From Saprospiraceae bacterium (GTDB taxonomy: Bacteria; Bacteroidota; Bacteroidia; Chitinophagales; Saprospiraceae), in assembly GCA_029251525.1 (NCBI GenBank), contig JAQXDE010000055.1:362904-426903 (forward strand): a stretch of DNA of 64,000 nucleotides, given 5' to 3'. The notes beneath the pieces were generated by a model that saw nothing but the letters and a program-made list of their open reading frames with translations, had not been told where the DNA came from and ran no database searches. Of the stretch, positions 17,780 to 25,566 are shown one piece after another. Position numbers and translations under genes: made by a program. Numbering within the stretch: the first letter of the stretch is position 1; each line of letters begins with the position of its first letter.

Positions 17780-19299
17780 CTATTTAAATAAATCGAAAAC
17801 AATAGCCGTTTGAACTCCCGTCAAAATTGATGAAAATTTCATATTATTATAGAATTCCAACTTTCCATAATTTTGAATTCGGAAATCAGGACGTAGCTGA
17901 ATTTTCAAATTCTTTTTTAATTGATAACTTAAATATGGACGAATCTGATAAGAAAGATAAAAATCAGGTCGAGGTGATAAATTACTATTTTCACTCAACG
18001 GAAAATTAGTTAAATCTAAATTATTATCTAAAGTTCTGCCTCTTTGTGATCTAATAAAATTAAACCCAACTCCAATATTTGCACCAAATTCAAATTTCCC
18101 TTTTTGAAATTCCATACCTAAGAGAACAGGCACAGAGAAAAAAGAATGTCTATTATAGTGTTTTACAATCCGCTCCGAAGATTGATTGATTGTATTCTGA
18201 CCATTCTGAAAAGTAGTATCCCACTTGGTGCTGTAATTGAATTGTTCCACCGATTTCACATATTCAATACCACTTGTTAAATTTAAGTTTTTAAACAATT
18301 GAATAGTTATTTCAGCTCCAGCAGAGCAACCAAGTTGAGGTTTAGTCCAGCATTGACTAAATTTTTTCTAATTTGATCGTCAGCTGAGTTGCTTGCTAAA
18401 TTAGAATGTAATAAATGAACTCCGGTAAAGAGACCTAGGCTAATCTTTCGCTTCTCTTTTTCTTTCATGGTGAAATACCTTTCTAAATCAAGTGATTTCC
18501 TAGATTGATTTTGATCAAGATTTGAAAAAACCGAGGGTATCATTGATACCATCAATCTTTCATTAGTTATTTCAATTGCTAGATGATTTGATGGAATGAT
18601 ATCTTTTTGTGACTCTTCATTGTTTTGGCCTGCAATAATCTCATTGTCTCCTGTTAATGCTGAACTGTTGATTTCAACATTGTCTTGTTGCAATTCTTCA
18701 TTATTTTGATCCGTTGTAATTTTATTTTCTATTTCTACTACTGAATTATTTGATAGAACGATAATCTTTTGCAGATCTTTATTGTTATTGTCTTGTGTAG
18801 CAATAACTTTATTTCTTACGGTACTATTTTTAGAGATAGTTGAATGACTATTTACAGCTGATTTTTTGGAATTATTTTCAGGTGAAGAATTATTTCTTTT
18901 AGACAATTCAACTGAAGAATTAAAAGTAAATTGATCTAATTCATCTTTTGGAGTTAATATAGGTTGATCTAAATCGTTCATTTCAACACCAGGAATAGGA
19001 GTTGAATTTGATTTTTTCATTAAATCATCTATTGAATTTTGTTGATTTAAAGAAACATTTTTTTGTTGCTCATTACTGACTTTATTATTCTTGAAATATA
19101 AACCAGTAAAACCGATAAGGAATAAAGTAGCTAAAAGAAAAGGAACATAGAGTAAGAAATTTCTAGGATTTTCTACCTTAACATCTTCAGTAATTCCTAC
19201 TTGAATGCTATTCCATAGAGCATCTTCGTTCACCTCAGTATGATTAGATAACTCTAAGTTATTTATGCGAGCTTTTAATTTATTTAAAAAATCATTCAT
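17780..19299 (-). pseudogene. Dual-membrane anti-sigma / outer-membrane barrel protein, frameshifted
   Basis: Two reading frames make one protein of about 505 residues. The upstream frame (19299-18307) has a short cytoplasmic N-terminus, a membrane helix at about residues 49-68 (FLLYVPFLLATLFLIGF) and a long Asn/Ser/Glu-rich linker. It ends in NAGLNLNLVALLELK just after a barrel-like strand, KRKISLGLFTGVHLL. Reading on in the next frame near 18325-18340 gives GCSAGAEITIQLFKNLNLTSGIEYV, which joins smoothly to the outer-membrane beta-barrel segment 18298-17780 (SVPVLLGMEF, KGKFEFGANIGVGFNF, C-terminal aromatic VFDLFK). The architecture matches dual membrane-spanning anti-sigma factors described in Bacteroides. 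One base appears to be missing. No slippery heptamer is seen, so mutation or sequence error is likelier than programmed shifting. Confidence 0.75.
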
Positions 19300-19304
19300 A
19301 ACTC

Positions 19305-19871
19305 TTATTGTTTGAAAATATAATTTTTACAAAATTCATTCTTGTCTGTGATCGTTTTATTCAACCACTCTTTTGCCCTTGCCAATCGTTTACGTGATAA
19401 AGAAACTTTAATATCCAACATTTCAGAAATTTCTCGATGAGTAAATCCATCGAAAAAAAATAAGTTAAATATTTGAAAATAGGGAAAAGGCATTTGTTCC
19501 AAGTACTTAATAATTTCTTCATCACTCATAGAGTCCAAAGAATTGGGATTTATAGATGGTTCATGCAAGTTGATTATTAATTCTGTAGACGAGTTTTTTG
19601 TACTACGTTTGTTAAATGCCAAGCATACATTTATGGTAATTCATGAGACCCATGTTTTGAAGCTTGCTTTGTTGATATCGTATTGCTTCAAACTTTTAAA
19701 TAAACTGATAAAACTTTCTTGAAGAACATCTTGGGTTTCATTTTTATTCCACAAATAACGTCTACATATTGCCATCATGGTAGGGAGAAGCTTTTGGTAA
19801 AGTTCTTTTTGGACTTTTGGATTTTTATCCAGGCAGCTTAAAATCAGATTTAAACTAACTTCTACTTTCAA
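19305..19871 (-). pseudogene. ECF-type RNA polymerase sigma factor with in-frame TGA
   Basis: A 188-codon frame interrupted by a single TGA (plus-strand TCA at 19641-19643). Before it is sigma region 2 (KELYQKLLPTMMAICRRYLW, QDVLQESFISLFKSL, ASFKTWVS). After it, in the same frame, comes ITINVCLAFNKR and region 4 (LEQMPFPYFQIFNLFFFDGFTHREISEMLDIKVSLSRKRLARAKEWL). In this family an arginine is usual at the stop position, and CGA to TGA is one transition. The gene ends 5 bases before the anti-sigma gene, so they form one operon. Translation could restart inside, but region 2 and region 4 would then be separate chains. A point mutation or UGA read-through are the options; decay is favoured. Confidence 0.8.
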
Positions 19872-19961
19872 GATTAATAATTAATATTTGAGTTTATGAT
19901 AATTGATATCTGAATTATCAACAATGGGGTAAAAAATGACTTAAAGGATTTATTATAGTGG

Positions 19962-20061
19962 ATGTTAGTTAAGTAACTTTAATTCAGATCAGTCAAATCT
20001 ATATAGATTTGACTAAAATTATTCCTTTTTGATTCCGAATTTTAAGTCACTTAACTATCAT
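19962..20061. repeat. Nested inverted repeat upstream of the sigma gene
   Basis: A perfect 24-base palindrome (AGTCAAATCTAT plus its reverse complement, 19991-20014) sits inside outer arms of about 24 bases (19962-19985 and 20037-20061) that pair with only a few mismatches. The whole can form a cruciform or long RNA hairpin. It lies between the lipoprotein stop at 20084 and the sigma start at 19871, so it may end the upstream transcript or act as an operator. Confidence 0.6.
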
Positions 20062-20083
20062 TTTATAAAGAAAACTTATTTAA

Positions 20084-20551
20084 TTACAAGCAATCACAAT
20101 TAATATCAAGGACGCCATTGATATTAATACTATCATAAGTCATTGCTGTAGAATCATAGACTAAATCATAAACTATACAGTCATCACCAATATTTAATCC
20201 CCAACCTGGGCAATCAACTGAACTACCATTTTCTTCACAATCACAATTTGCGTCGACAACACCATTAGCCCCAGAAGAAGTAGTACATGCATCTCCAATA
20301 TTTGCATTTAATGATGGGCAATCATATGTAGCATAATCTGGGCAATCACAATTTGTATCAACAATATTAAAGTTTCCTGAAGCATTAGTACATGTATCTC
20401 CAATATTTAAGCTCAATGAAGGGCAATCAAAGGTCGTAGTTTCTGTTTCTGTAGTTTTAGTTTCATCAATATCATCTTTAGTACAAGATGAAAATATAGA
20501 AAGAGTGATAAACATTGCTGCTAAAAGTCCTAATAATTTTGAATTATTCAT
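20084..20551 (-). CDS. Lipoprotein with three Cys-rich repeats
   Basis: Lipobox at about residue 23 (ITLSIFSSCTKDD), a Thr/Glu-rich linker, then three repeats of the pattern DCPxLxxNIGDxCxxxxGxxxxVDxNCDC. The third is longer, with an insertion between the second and third Cys. Each repeat carries four to five Cys, which in the periplasm or cell surface would probably form disulfides. Similar repeats are common in surface proteins of this phylum, but no function is known. It lies on the same strand upstream of the sigma operon, separated by the nested inverted repeat. Confidence 0.8.
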   Translation of the reverse strand: MNNSKLLGLLAAMFITLSIFSSCTKDDIDETKTTETETTTFDCPSLSLNIGDTCTNASGNFNIVDTNCDCPDYATYDCPSLNANIGDACTTSSGANGVVDANCDCEENGSSVDCPGWGLNIGDDCIVYDLVYDSTAMTYDSININGVLDINCDCL

Positions 20552-20834
20552 GTTTTGATATTTTTAATTAATTTTTTAAGAAAATAAATACATTGAGATT
20601 TCGAAGTCTTTCATAGATATATAGGTTAGCAGCTCACAAAAAGTGACACTCTTTTTTTTTTTTTCTTAAAATGACCGATTTCATTGGGCTAACTGCCTGT
20701 TGAAAATTTAAAAAGTAGAAAAATTAAAAGGAAATGTGGAAGAAAGAAGAGAAGTAAAGAATTGCAGTTCTCTCCAATAAACTTGTGTTTTGGGAGATTG
20801 AAGGAGGAATTATTAAAAGTTAAACGATTAGGTG

Positions 20835-21410
20835 CTAGTTATTTTCATTGAATTCTTTTAGTGAAAAACTCAAGCAGTTTTTTTGCAAATCAACTTCCTC
20901 TGATGCTTCATCAAACAAATAAAAAACATAAACTAACCCTTTCTCTTCTTTGTACAATGCTAACATTTTGCAGTGGTTTTTATCTGATAAAATTCTTTTA
21001 GGCTGAAAGAAGACAACTGCGCCCCAATCTGCCTGATAACTTTCCAAATCTTCTCTTGACATCTCATGTAAAACTAATCGAGCGTTCTCATCTTCATTAG
21101 TTGCGGCCGAAATAGCCATATTCGACACTTTTATATGTGGGAAAGTTATCGTATTTTTTCTTTTAGGGAAAAGAGCGAATCCAATTCTCATATCAGCTTT
21201 CCTTGCTTTGATTTCAAAATCAAAATCGACGATGATACTTTCACTTGCTTTTATTCTTTTATAACTATTTTCTAGAGGGGCTAGAAATTCCAAATCCATT
21301 TCCTCCAAAATTTGAAAAAAGGGTTTAGATGTTTTTATTTGCGTAAATGCGTTGTTATGAAGAATGAATAATAAAATAGAAAAGGAAAGTAATCGGATAA
21401 TATTTTTCAT
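20835..21410 (-). CDS. Exported protein of unknown function
   Basis: Signal peptide at residues 1-24 (MKNIIRLLSFSILLFILHNNAFTQ). The mature part of about 167 residues has mixed alpha and beta character, KMLALYKEEKGLVYVFYLFDE, and a single late Cys. No family was recognised. It is divergent from the M19 dipeptidase gene with about 67 bases between the starts, so the two share a promoter region. Confidence 0.7.
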   Translation of the reverse strand: MKNIIRLLSFSILLFILHNNAFTQIKTSKPFFQILEEMDLEFLAPLENSYKRIKASESIIVDFDFEIKARKADMRIGFALFPKRKNTITFPHIKVSNMAISAATNEDENARLVLHEMSREDLESYQADWGAVVFFQPKRILSDKNHCKMLALYKEEKGLVYVFYLFDEASEEVDLQKNCLSFSLKEFNENN

Positions 21411-21477
21411 GATAAAAAATTATTAAGTTTGATTAGTTTTAGAACGCAAACAAGTATAACGAAAAAATAACTCAATC

Positions 21478-22716
21478 ATGAAGAAACTTACATCTTTAAC
21501 TTATGTTCTATGTTCTATTTTTCTATTCTCTTGTGAGGAAAACACACAGCTCACAGAGGATGAAAAATTGGAAGATCAAGCTTATGAGATTGCTCATAAA
21601 TATATCATCACCGATGGCCATGTAGATTTACCTTATCGACTTGATGTTCGAAATTTTAAATTGACCAAGGAATTTATTGGTATTCCAATTGAAACCGATA
21701 AAGGTGATTTTGATTTTGTTCGGGCTAAACAAGGAGGTCTAGATGCACCTTTTATGTCAATTTATGTTCCAGCAAGTTTTCAAGAAAATGGCGGAGCAAA
21801 AATGTTTGCTGATTCATTAATAGATATGGTTCAAAAAATTATTGAAGCTCATCCTGATAATTTCACTAAAGGAGATTCACCTGCTGATTGTGAAAAAGCA
21901 TTTGCTGAAGGAAAAATCGCACTCCCAATGGGAATGGAAAATGGTGCTCCAATTATGGATGATTTGGCAAATGTAAAACACTTCCATGATAGAGGAATTC
22001 GATATATCACTTTGACACATTCTAAGGTGAATCAAATTTGTGATTCGTCATATGATACCATTCGTACTTGGAATGGTTTGAGTCCATTCGGAGTTGAAGT
22101 TGTAAAAGAGATGAATAATGTTGGTATCATGGTGGATATATCGCATGTGAGCGATAGTACTTTTTATCAGGTAATGAATTTGGCTAAAGCTCCCTGTATT
22201 GCTTCTCATTCTAGCGTTCGAAAATTTGTTCCAGGATTCGAAAGAAATATGAATGATGATATGATTAAACTTTTAGGAGAAAAAAATGGAGTGATTTGCA
22301 TCAATTTTGGCTCGACTTTCCTTGATGGTAAACTTCGAAAAAAACAAGATGAAGATCGTGAAAAATTATCAGCAATTTTAACTGAAAAAGGGCTAGGATT
22401 TAGAGACTCGTTAGCGGAATCTATTATCGAACAATTCAGAAAAGATAACCCAAGACTTTTTTCTGATGTAGAAATGGTAGCCAATCATATTGATCATGTG
22501 GTGAAAATAGCAGGTATCGATCATGTAGGTTTGGGGTCTGACTTTGATGGAGTAGGAGATAGTTTGCCTGTCGGATTGAAGGATGTATCTCAATTTCCAA
22601 ATCTTGTAAAGGTATTGTTGCAAAGAGGTTATTCTGAGGAAGATATCGCAAAAATTTGTTATAAAAATGTTTTTCGAGTTTGGAATGAGGTGGAGAAGGT
22701 AGCTGCAAGTATATAG
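21478..22716 (+). CDS. Membrane dipeptidase, peptidase family M19
   Basis: Zinc-dependent dipeptidase of the renal dipeptidase family, likely a periplasmic lipoprotein (lipobox FLFSCEEN, Cys19). Metal ligands fit the family: H48 and D50 in TDGHVDLPYR, a Glu in the MGMENGAPI segment, and His residues in DISHVSDSTF and IASHSSVRKF. The C-terminal block VGLGSDFDGVG...ISKI-like EDIAKICYKNVFRVW is diagnostic. Length of 412 residues is normal. Substrates may include dipeptides from peptidoglycan or diet; the sequence does not decide. A long imperfect hairpin follows. Confidence 0.93.
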   Translation: MKKLTSLTYVLCSIFLFSCEENTQLTEDEKLEDQAYEIAHKYIITDGHVDLPYRLDVRNFKLTKEFIGIPIETDKGDFDFVRAKQGGLDAPFMSIYVPASFQENGGAKMFADSLIDMVQKIIEAHPDNFTKGDSPADCEKAFAEGKIALPMGMENGAPIMDDLANVKHFHDRGIRYITLTHSKVNQICDSSYDTIRTWNGLSPFGVEVVKEMNNVGIMVDISHVSDSTFYQVMNLAKAPCIASHSSVRKFVPGFERNMNDDMIKLLGEKNGVICINFGSTFLDGKLRKKQDEDREKLSAILTEKGLGFRDSLAESIIEQFRKDNPRLFSDVEMVANHIDHVVKIAGIDHVGLGSDFDGVGDSLPVGLKDVSQFPNLVKVLLQRGYSEEDIAKICYKNVFRVWNEVEKVAASI

Positions 22717-22720
22717 TGTT

Positions 22721-22775
22721 GAGTATTTTAGTATTGAGTATAGGGATTGCCTCTATGCTCAGTACTAAAATTCTC
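22721..22775. terminator. Imperfect long hairpin after the dipeptidase gene
   Basis: Arms 22721-22743 and 22753-22775 pair over 23 positions with a few mismatches (GAGTATTTTAGTA with TACTAAAATTCTC). It sits between convergent genes and probably works as a terminator. Confidence 0.6.
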
Positions 22776-22786
22776 AAAATTAATGT

Positions 22787-23290
22787 TTAGCCTGTTGAAA
22801 AATACATCAACTCTTCTATCTTAAATGGAATCATTTTCTTAAAAGACAAACCGATTTTTTCCAAAAGCATTTGTAATTTTTAATTTTTCAATACTTTGAT
22901 CGCAACAACCTTTTCTAACTTTAGATTTTCTTTACCATCTTTTAAAATAGCACTTGCAGCCTCGTACGCATATCCTATCTTTTCATATGTTTTCAACATT
23001 GCAAATCGAATATCTACTTCTTCTAATTGAGTTCGCTTAATTAATCCACAAGTTCCAATTGATAATTCATCATCTTTTCTTTCCATGAATTACAATGGTT
23101 GAGCCATCTTTTTTATAGTAAGGAAGAAACTTTGTAGCAATATATTTTTTAGTATTTGCAATTGTTTTGACACTTCTATCGCCAATATTATCTAACTAGC
23201 CTGTTGAATTTAATAGCTCTGAATAAATTCAACAGCATTTAAATTAGCTGCTCGAAGATAGAGACGTTTAGTTGTGATAATTCTTTTCAT
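22787..23290 (-). pseudogene. Decayed GNAT acetyltransferase
   Basis: Reading the minus strand with frame changes recovers a complete GNAT-like protein of about 168 codons: MKRIITTKRLYLRAAN, then ELLNSTG(stop)LDNIGDRSVKT, KKYIATKFLPYYKKDG, ELSIGTCGLIKR, EEVDIRFAMLKTYEKIGYAYEAASAIL, KLEKVVAI, and finally QMLLEKIGLSFKKMIPF. The acetyl-CoA-binding region would normally read R/Q-G-x-G-Y-A-Y-E-A; here KIGYAYEA. There are at least two frameshifts and two premature stops (TAG in place of a Trp codon, TAA before the last 30 codons). It cannot make a working enzyme. Confidence 0.8.
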
Positions 23291-23363
23291 GAAAAAAGGA
23301 ATTGTTGACTTTCTTATTCAGATAAAGGAATGCCCATCTTAAAAGAACAAAGACAGCTTTGAT

Positions 23364-23620
23364 TCATTGGAACTTTGTTTTTAATTTGTTAAATTCTTCA
23401 TGTAATAATTCCTTAAATTCATCATCGTAAGCATTAATTATCTATACTCCAAATTCTTCTAGTGTTTGACCAGTCATAGGATTTGAATTAGCTTTAAACC
23501 TCTTTTTATTAGATTACGAATCTGGATTTCCTAAATAGTCCATGTCACACACAGGAAAACATCTGAATGATTACTATTAGAACAATAACTATTATCGATA
23601 TAAATCACTTCTTGAACCAT
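23364..23620 (-). pseudogene. Remnant of an unidentified gene
   Basis: Minus-strand pieces read MVQEVIYIDNSYCSNSNHSDV, then after a frameshift FPVCDMDYLGNPDS(stop)SNKKRFKANSNPMTGQ, TLEEFGV(stop)IINAYDDEFKELL and HEEFNKLKTKFQ. One frameshift and two in-frame stops are needed to join them. The family was not recognised. It is adjacent to the GNAT pseudogene. Confidence 0.5.
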
Positions 23621-23873
23621 ACTTTTTTAGGTTTTTGTTGTTTGTTTAAATCATGTTATTTTTTAGTCCACATCAGTTTAAGACGTGATTTCAGTTTAAT
23701 TTATACGCCTAAAAAATGTATGCAAAATTAATATTTTGTGTGATATTCATTATGGGGAATAAGTGTGAAATTATAATTACTGAAACTCAATCTTGCAGGG
23801 CTGGCAGCGAGGTAAATTAATTAGTAGATCAAATTTTATAAATTAAAGGAGGTACCAATAAATTGCAAAGAAG

Positions 23874-23908
23874 AAAAAATGCCTGCCCCATGAGACAGGC
23901 ATTTTTTT
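23874..23908. terminator. Terminator of the copper efflux operon
   Basis: AAAAAATGCCTG and CAGGCATTTTTTT form a strong stem with a 10-base loop right after the last gene of the operon; A and T runs allow function in both directions. Confidence 0.9.
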
Positions 23909-24204
23909 TAGTGATTGTGTCCATCATGATGATCATGATCATCGTGATCGTGTTCATGCTGTGTATTAGGAGTATCAGTTCCTTTAAAATTTTCATTGAC
24001 CACATATTCCATAGGGCAAACTGGACAAGTGCCTGATTTGTCACTTCCACTTCCTTTACAATGCATAGTGCAAATATAGGCTGAAGTATATTCTTTTCCT
24101 TGCTTAGCATCAGCAGCACCTTTGGCTGCTCTATCTCCACATGCAAAAACAAAGATTATCATTGCGAATAAAAATAAAGGGAACATTAATTTTAAACTTT
24201 TCAT
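23908..24204 (-). CDS. Small His-rich heavy-metal-binding lipoprotein
   Basis: Ninety-eight residues with a lipobox at Cys22 (IIFVFACGDR). The middle has the heavy-metal-binding domain pattern YICTMHCKG...SGTCPVCPMEYV (C-x-M-H ... C-P-x-C-x-M), and the C-terminal 20 residues are almost all His and Asp. Both parts suggest binding of Cu, Ag or Zn in the periplasm, perhaps feeding the efflux pump encoded upstream. It is the last gene of the operon, 34 bases after the BNR-like gene. Confidence 0.85.
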   Translation of the reverse strand: MKSLKLMFPLFLFAMIIFVFACGDRAAKGAADAKQGKEYTSAYICTMHCKGSGSDKSGTCPVCPMEYVVNENFKGTDTPNTQHEHDHDDHDHHDGHNH

Positions 24205-24238
24205 AATTGTAAGGTTTAGATTTTAAAAATTATTTTAA

Positions 24239-25519
24239 TTATTTAAATTTCCAAAATGCAGTTTGAACAGTAGATTTTCTTCCGTCGGAAACTGTCCAAG
24301 CGAATATAAGTTTATCTTCTGTTTTTTCTATTTGAGGAAAACCACTTCGCCTAGAGGTACTTGATTTAGAGAGTGTTATGGTTTTAGATCTTTTTTTGTT
24401 TGGAAAAACTTGAGCCAATTTTATTTCTGCATTTCCTCCTACTTGTTCCAACCAACTGACTATAGCAAAATTATCAAACAACTCGATTCCAACTCTTCCT
24501 AAAGGGTTACCTTCGTCAATTCTAATTGGTTTTTCAAAGCTTGTAATTTCATTGTTGTAAAATGAGATATTTACTTTTGGGTTTTCCTCAGCAGCTGTAA
24601 ACCATGCAATAGCAATATCATTTTTATTATTGGCTAATGCTGGTCCATTGACAGGGCAACCAGCAATCTTCCAGTTATCAGGATGGACTAAAGATGGACT
24701 TGACCAACTCTTTTTATTTTTTTGGACAAAAGAAATATCTCGAATTTCATCCACCGAGCGATCTCGATAAGCCACTAAAGTCTTCTTTGGAGTAATAACA
24801 GCAGTTGTTTGGCAGCAGTCACAAATTCGATGATCCAATTCTTTTTCATTGTATAGTTTACCTTCAATATTAAAAGTAGCGGTGCGTAAAGTCATCGCTC
24901 CGCCGCCTCCATGTCCATGGTCATTGTGAGAATCATGAGTAGTTTCTTCGCCTTCGATTTTCGTAAAACGTCCATCTAACCAAGTGGCGAATATTTTATC
25001 ATCATCTTTTGGAAGCATTGTTACAAAACCATGTTCGGCTGCTACACCATCGGAATGAATGATGAAAGATTTACCCCAAGTTTTTCCTTCATCTTTAGAT
25101 TGAGCAATGTGGATATCATAATCATAAGTTCCGGATGCTCGTTTTTGTAACCAATGAGCAGCTATGTGTTGCTTATTATTTTTATAAACAACAAGGGACG
25201 GGAAATCTGCCCAATTGACAAACCAATCTGAACCTCTAGCAATTTCTTTGGGTGTAGTCCAAGTATCATTTACTATTTTAGAAAACATCAAAGCATCAGT
25301 TGTGTCATTGATATATTCTACCCAGCTTAAATAAATTTCTCCTTGACTGGAAACAAAAAGATTGGGTTCCCCTCCGGAATTAACTGGACTTGTTAATTCA
25401 TTTAATGTGAAATTGTTCAAGTTGATAAATCGTTTTGAATTACTTGAATCTTGTTGACATCCAAAATGTAAAAGGACTGTTATTAGTATTGTGGAAAAAA
25501 GGAAAAATAAATTTTTCAT
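24239..25519 (-). CDS. BNR-repeat-like lipoprotein of the copper operon
   Basis: Lipobox at Cys21 (VLLHFGCQQDS). The 426-residue body shows sialidase-type BNR blades (AQSKDEGKTWGKSF, FVQKNKKSWSSPS, GGEPNLFVSSQGEIYLSW) and is probably a six-bladed propeller, but no sialidase active-site set was identified. Unusual features are a His-rich insertion near residues 190-205 (THDSHNDHGHGGGG) and the strip DHRICDCCQTTAVI followed by VAYRDRSVDEIRDI. These look like metal-binding or disulfide elements. Being third from the end of a Cus-type operon, it is more likely a metal-related or sensor protein than a glycosidase. Confidence 0.75.
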   Translation of the reverse strand: MKNLFFLFSTILITVLLHFGCQQDSSNSKRFINLNNFTLNELTSPVNSGGEPNLFVSSQGEIYLSWVEYINDTTDALMFSKIVNDTWTTPKEIARGSDWFVNWADFPSLVVYKNNKQHIAAHWLQKRASGTYDYDIHIAQSKDEGKTWGKSFIIHSDGVAAEHGFVTMLPKDDDKIFATWLDGRFTKIEGEETTHDSHNDHGHGGGGAMTLRTATFNIEGKLYNEKELDHRICDCCQTTAVITPKKTLVAYRDRSVDEIRDISFVQKNKKSWSSPSLVHPDNWKIAGCPVNGPALANNKNDIAIAWFTAAEENPKVNISFYNNEITSFEKPIRIDEGNPLGRVGIELFDNFAIVSWLEQVGGNAEIKLAQVFPNKKRSKTITLSKSSTSRRSGFPQIEKTEDKLIFAWTVSDGRKSTVQTAFWKFK

Positions 25520-25566
25520 TTCGTTTTATTTAAAATTATGTAGCAAGCAGCTACAGAAATATGAAA

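Noticed and set aside
18325..18340. Programmed frameshifting in the anti-sigma / barrel gene
   Set aside because: There is no slippery heptamer and no clear stimulatory structure at the site, and the upstream sigma gene is independently broken.
22788..23209. The 12-base repeat TAGCCTGTTGAA at both ends of the GNAT pseudogene as a target-site duplication
   Set aside because: Both copies fall inside the readable GNAT coding sequence, so they do not flank an inserted element; chance or small rearrangement is likelier.
24239..25519. Calling the BNR-like lipoprotein a sialidase
   Set aside because: No catalytic Arg triad, Tyr and Glu set of sialidases was identified, and the gene context is metal efflux.
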